From assembly GCA_965214025.1 (NCBI GenBank), contig CBDCAW010000002.1, positions 1-64,000 of the forward strand: a DNA stretch of 64,000 nucleotides, given 5' to 3'. Positions 61,256 through 64,000 of the stretch are shown here, piece after piece. Below the pieces are notes generated by a model, which worked only from the letters and a program-made list of their open reading frames with translations, did no database searches and was not told the origin of the DNA. The position numbers were made by a program, and so were the translations under genes. This stretch comes from Granulosicoccus sp965214025 (lineage in GTDB: Bacteria; Pseudomonadota; Gammaproteobacteria; Granulosicoccales; Granulosicoccaceae). Position 1 is the stretch's first letter, and each line of letters opens with the position of its first letter.

Positions 61256-62619
61256 CCGAGCAGGCGCCCCAGGTCGTTGTAGAAGGCGATGAACATCAGG
61301 CTGCCGAGCAGCACGATGCCCAGCTGCTGGCCCCAGATCTGTACGCGCTCGGATACCGGCTTGCCACGCACGGCCTCGGCAGCGAAGTACATCAGATGCC
61401 CCCCGTCCAGCATCGGTACCGGCAACAGGTTGAGCACGGCCAGGCTGATGCTGATCAGAGCAATGAAGTTCACGTAATGGTCGAGCCCTACGGTAGCCGA
61501 TTGACCGGCGAACTGAGCGATGCTGATCGGGCCGCTGATGTTGTCGATCGAGGCCTGACCGGTAACCAGCTTGCCGAGCATGCGCACCGTGAGCACCGAC
61601 ATGCTCCAGGTGCGCTGCACGGCACGCATCAGCGACTCCAGCGGCGGGTAGCTGACGACCACGCGCGAACGTTCGGCCAACACCGCCGACTGGTTTTCCG
61701 ACACACCGATACGCCCGACGTCGCCCTCGGGACTCGCCACGGCCTCGGGCGTGATCGAAAGCTCGCGTGAGCCCCCTGCCCGTTGCACCTCGAGCTGCAG
61801 CTTCTTGCCCGCATTGGGTTGTACCGCCGCGACGAAATCCTGCCAGGTCGCGATCGGCTCGCCATCGACCGACAGCACTCGATCGCCTGCACGCAGCCCG
61901 GCGGCCTTGCCCGGGCCGTCGAGCACATCACCGATGATCGGATCCACCTGCGGCCACCAGAGACTGAACCCCAGGTTGGCCACACCATCACCACCGGACT
62001 TCAGAAGCGCACCGGCTTCCACCGCGAGCTGCCGGGTCGGGGTTGCGCCATCGGCCTGCTCGACCGCGATCGGTATCGGCCCGCTCGCATCGAGAGAGGC
62101 GTCGAGCAGGGCGATGCGGGCGTCGGCCCAGGTAGGGGTCTGTTCACCGTCCACCTCGACGATGCGATCCTCGAAGCGGAATCCGGCCTGCTCGGCGGCC
62201 GAGCCCTTCGCTACCTCGCCGATCAACGGTGCGATGCCACTGATCCCCATCATGAACACCAGCCAGTAAGCCACGATGGCGAGCGCGAAGTTGGCCAATG
62301 GCCCGGCAACGACCACGGCTGCCCGCGCCGCCAGCGGTTGCGTGTTGAACGCGCGATGACGCTCTTCCGGTGCCACCGTGGCCTCGCGTTCATCGAGCAT
62401 CTTCACGTACCCGCCCAGCGGAATGGCGGCGATCACATACTCGGTGCCGTCGACCTTGCCGCGACGTTGCCACAGCGGTTTGCCGAAGCCGATGGAATAG
62501 CGCAGAACCTTGATGCCGACGCGCCGCGCCACCCAGAAATGGCCGTACTCGTGGATCGAGATCAGGATGCCGAGTGCGACCACGAAGGCCACGGCACTGA
62601 TCGCTACGTTGCTGAACAT
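61252..62619 (-). CDS. rseP: RseP site-2 zinc protease
   Basis: RseP cuts anti-sigma factor RseA in the membrane to free sigma-E, and also clears signal peptides. The 455-residue protein from ATG 62619 starts with membrane helix FSNVAISAVAFVVALGILIS and the zinc motif HEYGHFWVARRVGIKVLRYS. Two PDZ domains follow (GEVAKGSAAEQAGFRFEDRI and DVLDGPGKAAGLRAGDRVLS). The second zinc ligand is in LAVLNLLPVPMLDGGHLMYF. The upstream frame to 62682 is not conserved. It sits between dxr and bamA, the classical position. Its stop overlaps bamA by four bases, so expression is coupled. Confidence 0.97.
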   Translation of the reverse strand: MFSNVAISAVAFVVALGILISIHEYGHFWVARRVGIKVLRYSIGFGKPLWQRRGKVDGTEYVIAAIPLGGYVKMLDEREATVAPEERHRAFNTQPLAARAAVVVAGPLANFALAIVAYWLVFMMGISGIAPLIGEVAKGSAAEQAGFRFEDRIVEVDGEQTPTWADARIALLDASLDASGPIPIAVEQADGATPTRQLAVEAGALLKSGGDGVANLGFSLWWPQVDPIIGDVLDGPGKAAGLRAGDRVLSVDGEPIATWQDFVAAVQPNAGKKLQLEVQRAGGSRELSITPEAVASPEGDVGRIGVSENQSAVLAERSRVVVSYPPLESLMRAVQRTWSMSVLTVRMLGKLVTGQASIDNISGPISIAQFAGQSATVGLDHYVNFIALISISLAVLNLLPVPMLDGGHLMYFAAEAVRGKPVSERVQIWGQQLGIVLLGSLMFIAFYNDLGRLLG

Positions 62620-62771
62620 GGACGACTCATGGAGCAGTACGTGGGAGGATGAATAAACGGTGGAAAGACAAGCCGGGCGCATCGAAAGGCGGTGGCGGGT
62701 AACGAGCGAAGCGGACCGCCTGGTTCACACCGAGTGCCCCCGTGACACAGTGGTCATGCTGTTGGAATGAT

Positions 62772-63983
62772 CTAGTTCATCGCGGAGCGCTGGCAACGAT
62801 TCACCAGAGTATGGGCTAAACGCCGCGCCTCGTCGTCCGCCTCAATGATAGTGGTCAAATCGTCGACCGTGGAGATTTTTGCCTGTTCCAGCGTGCTTTC
62901 GACGATCCCCACGAGTTGCATAAAAGAGACATTTCCATCGAGAAACGCCGCCACCGCTACCTCATTGGCAGCATTCAGAACCGCAGGAGCGGTGCCGCCG
63001 AGGCGCACTGCCTCGAAGGCCAGCCCAAGGGCCGGAAAGCGTTGCGGATCAGGTGATTCGAAATGCAAGCTTGCCACTTCGGCCAGGTCCAGCTGCGCAA
63101 CGCCGGACTCGATGCGTTCGGGCCAGGCGAGCGCGTGGGCGATCGGCGTACGCATGTCAGGGCGGCCCAGCTGTGCGATCACCGAGCCATCGAGGTAGCT
63201 GACCATGGAATGAACCACGCTCTCCGGATGAATCACCACGCTGACCCGTGCAGCCGGTAGATCGAACAGATGACAGGCCTCGATGACTTCGAGACCCTTG
63301 TTCATGAGGGTGGCGGAATCCACCGAAATCTTCGGCCCCATCGACCAGTTGGGATGCTTTACCGCTTGTTGCGGAGTTACAACACTCAGCTGCTCGACGG
63401 TAAATTCCCGAAAAGGCCCACCCGAGGCCGTCAGCAGTATCTGGGCAACACCTGCCAGATGCACGCCGCCGCTGCCGGCGGGCAGGCTTTGGAAGATGGC
63501 GTTATGTTCACTGTCCACCGGCATGATGCGCGCCCCGGATTCATGGGCGGCCGTCATCAGCAAGGGCCCGCTCATGACCAGCGCTTCCTTGTTCGCCAGC
63601 AGCAGACGCTTGCCCGCGTTCGCCGCGGCCAGCGTCGACAGCAACCCGGCGGCGCCGACGATCCCTGCGACCACCACATCGACCTCGTCGTGGGCGGCCA
63701 GCGCCTGCACCGCCTCCGGCCCCTGGCGGACCTCGACGGGCAACCCTCTCGCTCGTACCGCTCGTTCGAGCTGCATGGCCGCATCGGCATCGTGCATGAT
63801 CGCGATCGCAGGACGGAATTGCTCGCACTGAGCAAGCAGCTCGGCATCGCGCCGGTTCCCCACCAGGGCATGGACGCGGTAACGATCGGGGTGGCGCGCC
63901 AGCACGTCGAGCGTGCTGACACCGATGGAGCCGGTGGAGCCGAGCAAGGCGACGTTCTGGATCGAATCGGAGCGCCGCGTCAT
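62772..63983 (-). CDS. dxr: 1-deoxy-D-xylulose 5-phosphate reductoisomerase
   Basis: Dxr makes 2-C-methyl-D-erythritol 4-phosphate, the committed step of the non-mevalonate isoprenoid route. The 403-residue protein starts NVALLGSTGSIGVSTLDVLA, the NADPH-binding motif. It has GKRLLLANKEALVMSGPLLM, the metal and substrate residues in PVDSEHNAIFQSLP, LLTASGGPFREF, HPNWSMGPKISVDSATLMNK (substrate phosphate and loop) and GLEVIEACHLFDLP. The NEVAVAAFL region in its C-terminal helical domain is typical. The ATG lies 17 bases from the window edge. A cdsA or upps gene would be expected further right but cannot be seen. Confidence 0.97.
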   Translation of the reverse strand: MTRRSDSIQNVALLGSTGSIGVSTLDVLARHPDRYRVHALVGNRRDAELLAQCEQFRPAIAIMHDADAAMQLERAVRARGLPVEVRQGPEAVQALAAHDEVDVVVAGIVGAAGLLSTLAAANAGKRLLLANKEALVMSGPLLMTAAHESGARIMPVDSEHNAIFQSLPAGSGGVHLAGVAQILLTASGGPFREFTVEQLSVVTPQQAVKHPNWSMGPKISVDSATLMNKGLEVIEACHLFDLPAARVSVVIHPESVVHSMVSYLDGSVIAQLGRPDMRTPIAHALAWPERIESGVAQLDLAEVASLHFESPDPQRFPALGLAFEAVRLGGTAPAVLNAANEVAVAAFLDGNVSFMQLVGIVESTLEQAKISTVDDLTTIIEADDEARRLAHTLVNRCQRSAMN

Positions 63984-64000
63984 CGCACGGCTTGCCGAAT

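Overview
This 64-kb window comes from a GC-rich chromosome that reads as a gammaproteobacterium. The grounds are gene order: surE-pcm-nlpD-rpoS; dxr-rseP-bamA-skp-lpxD-fabZ-lpxA; lolA-rarA; trxB beside ftsK with aat close by; and hom-thrC. I cannot assign a genus from sequence alone.

Layout. (1) 0.3-6.6 kb: a rhodanese domain protein, a UbiG-like methyltransferase, RarD, an unidentified glycine-zipper membrane protein, a GNAT acetyltransferase, RarA (broken by one extra base) and LolA. (2) 6.6-21.1 kb: a one-chain dihydroxyacetone kinase, then an iron-uptake locus made of exbB-exbD-exbD-tonB (tonB also broken by one extra base), two divergent TonB-dependent siderophore receptors, a periplasmic binding protein, a DUF2218-SIP siderophore-releasing reductase, and an FepC/D/G-type ABC importer. 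Fur-like boxes precede each block. No siderophore synthesis genes are present, so the locus probably takes up iron-chelates made elsewhere. (3) 21.1-28.0 kb: a scrambled island with remains of IS3, IS630-like and IS66 elements, an AT-rich LysR regulator, an AT-rich indoleamine 2,3-dioxygenase-like haem protein, relics of an ABM-domain gene, of rarA and of uspA, and an intact Bcr-type MFS exporter. (4) 28-35.6 kb: ftsK with a histone-H1-like basic N-terminus, trxB, a FemAB-like acyltransferase, aat and a QxW-repeat lipoprotein. (5) 35.6-52.4 kb: thrC with an unusual five-cysteine insertion, hom, an Mth938-type protein, rpoS-nlpD-pcm-surE, a YheT-type hydrolase, cobC-cobS-cobT, a PilZ protein, tRNA-Arg(CCU), two paired unknown proteins, an M42 aminopeptidase and an MFS carrier. 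(6) 52.7-64 kb: an astacin metalloprotease with a GlyGly-CTERM tail, lpxB (inverted relative to its usual partners), and the lpxA-fabZ-lpxD-skp-bamA-rseP-dxr envelope cluster.

How it fits together. The right-hand third builds the outer membrane: isoprenoid precursor, lipid A, beta-barrel assembly and sigma-E proteolysis. The left half imports iron through that membrane using proton-motive force. In enterobacteria ftsK, lolA and rarA are adjacent. Here about 21.4 kb (6.6-28.0 kb), comprising the kinase, the iron locus and the IS-scarred island, separates ftsK from lolA, and a 44-nt copy of rarA lies at the ftsK-proximal end of that block. Single-base frameshifts in rarA and tonB each add one G to the coding strand and need checking against raw reads before either is treated as biology.
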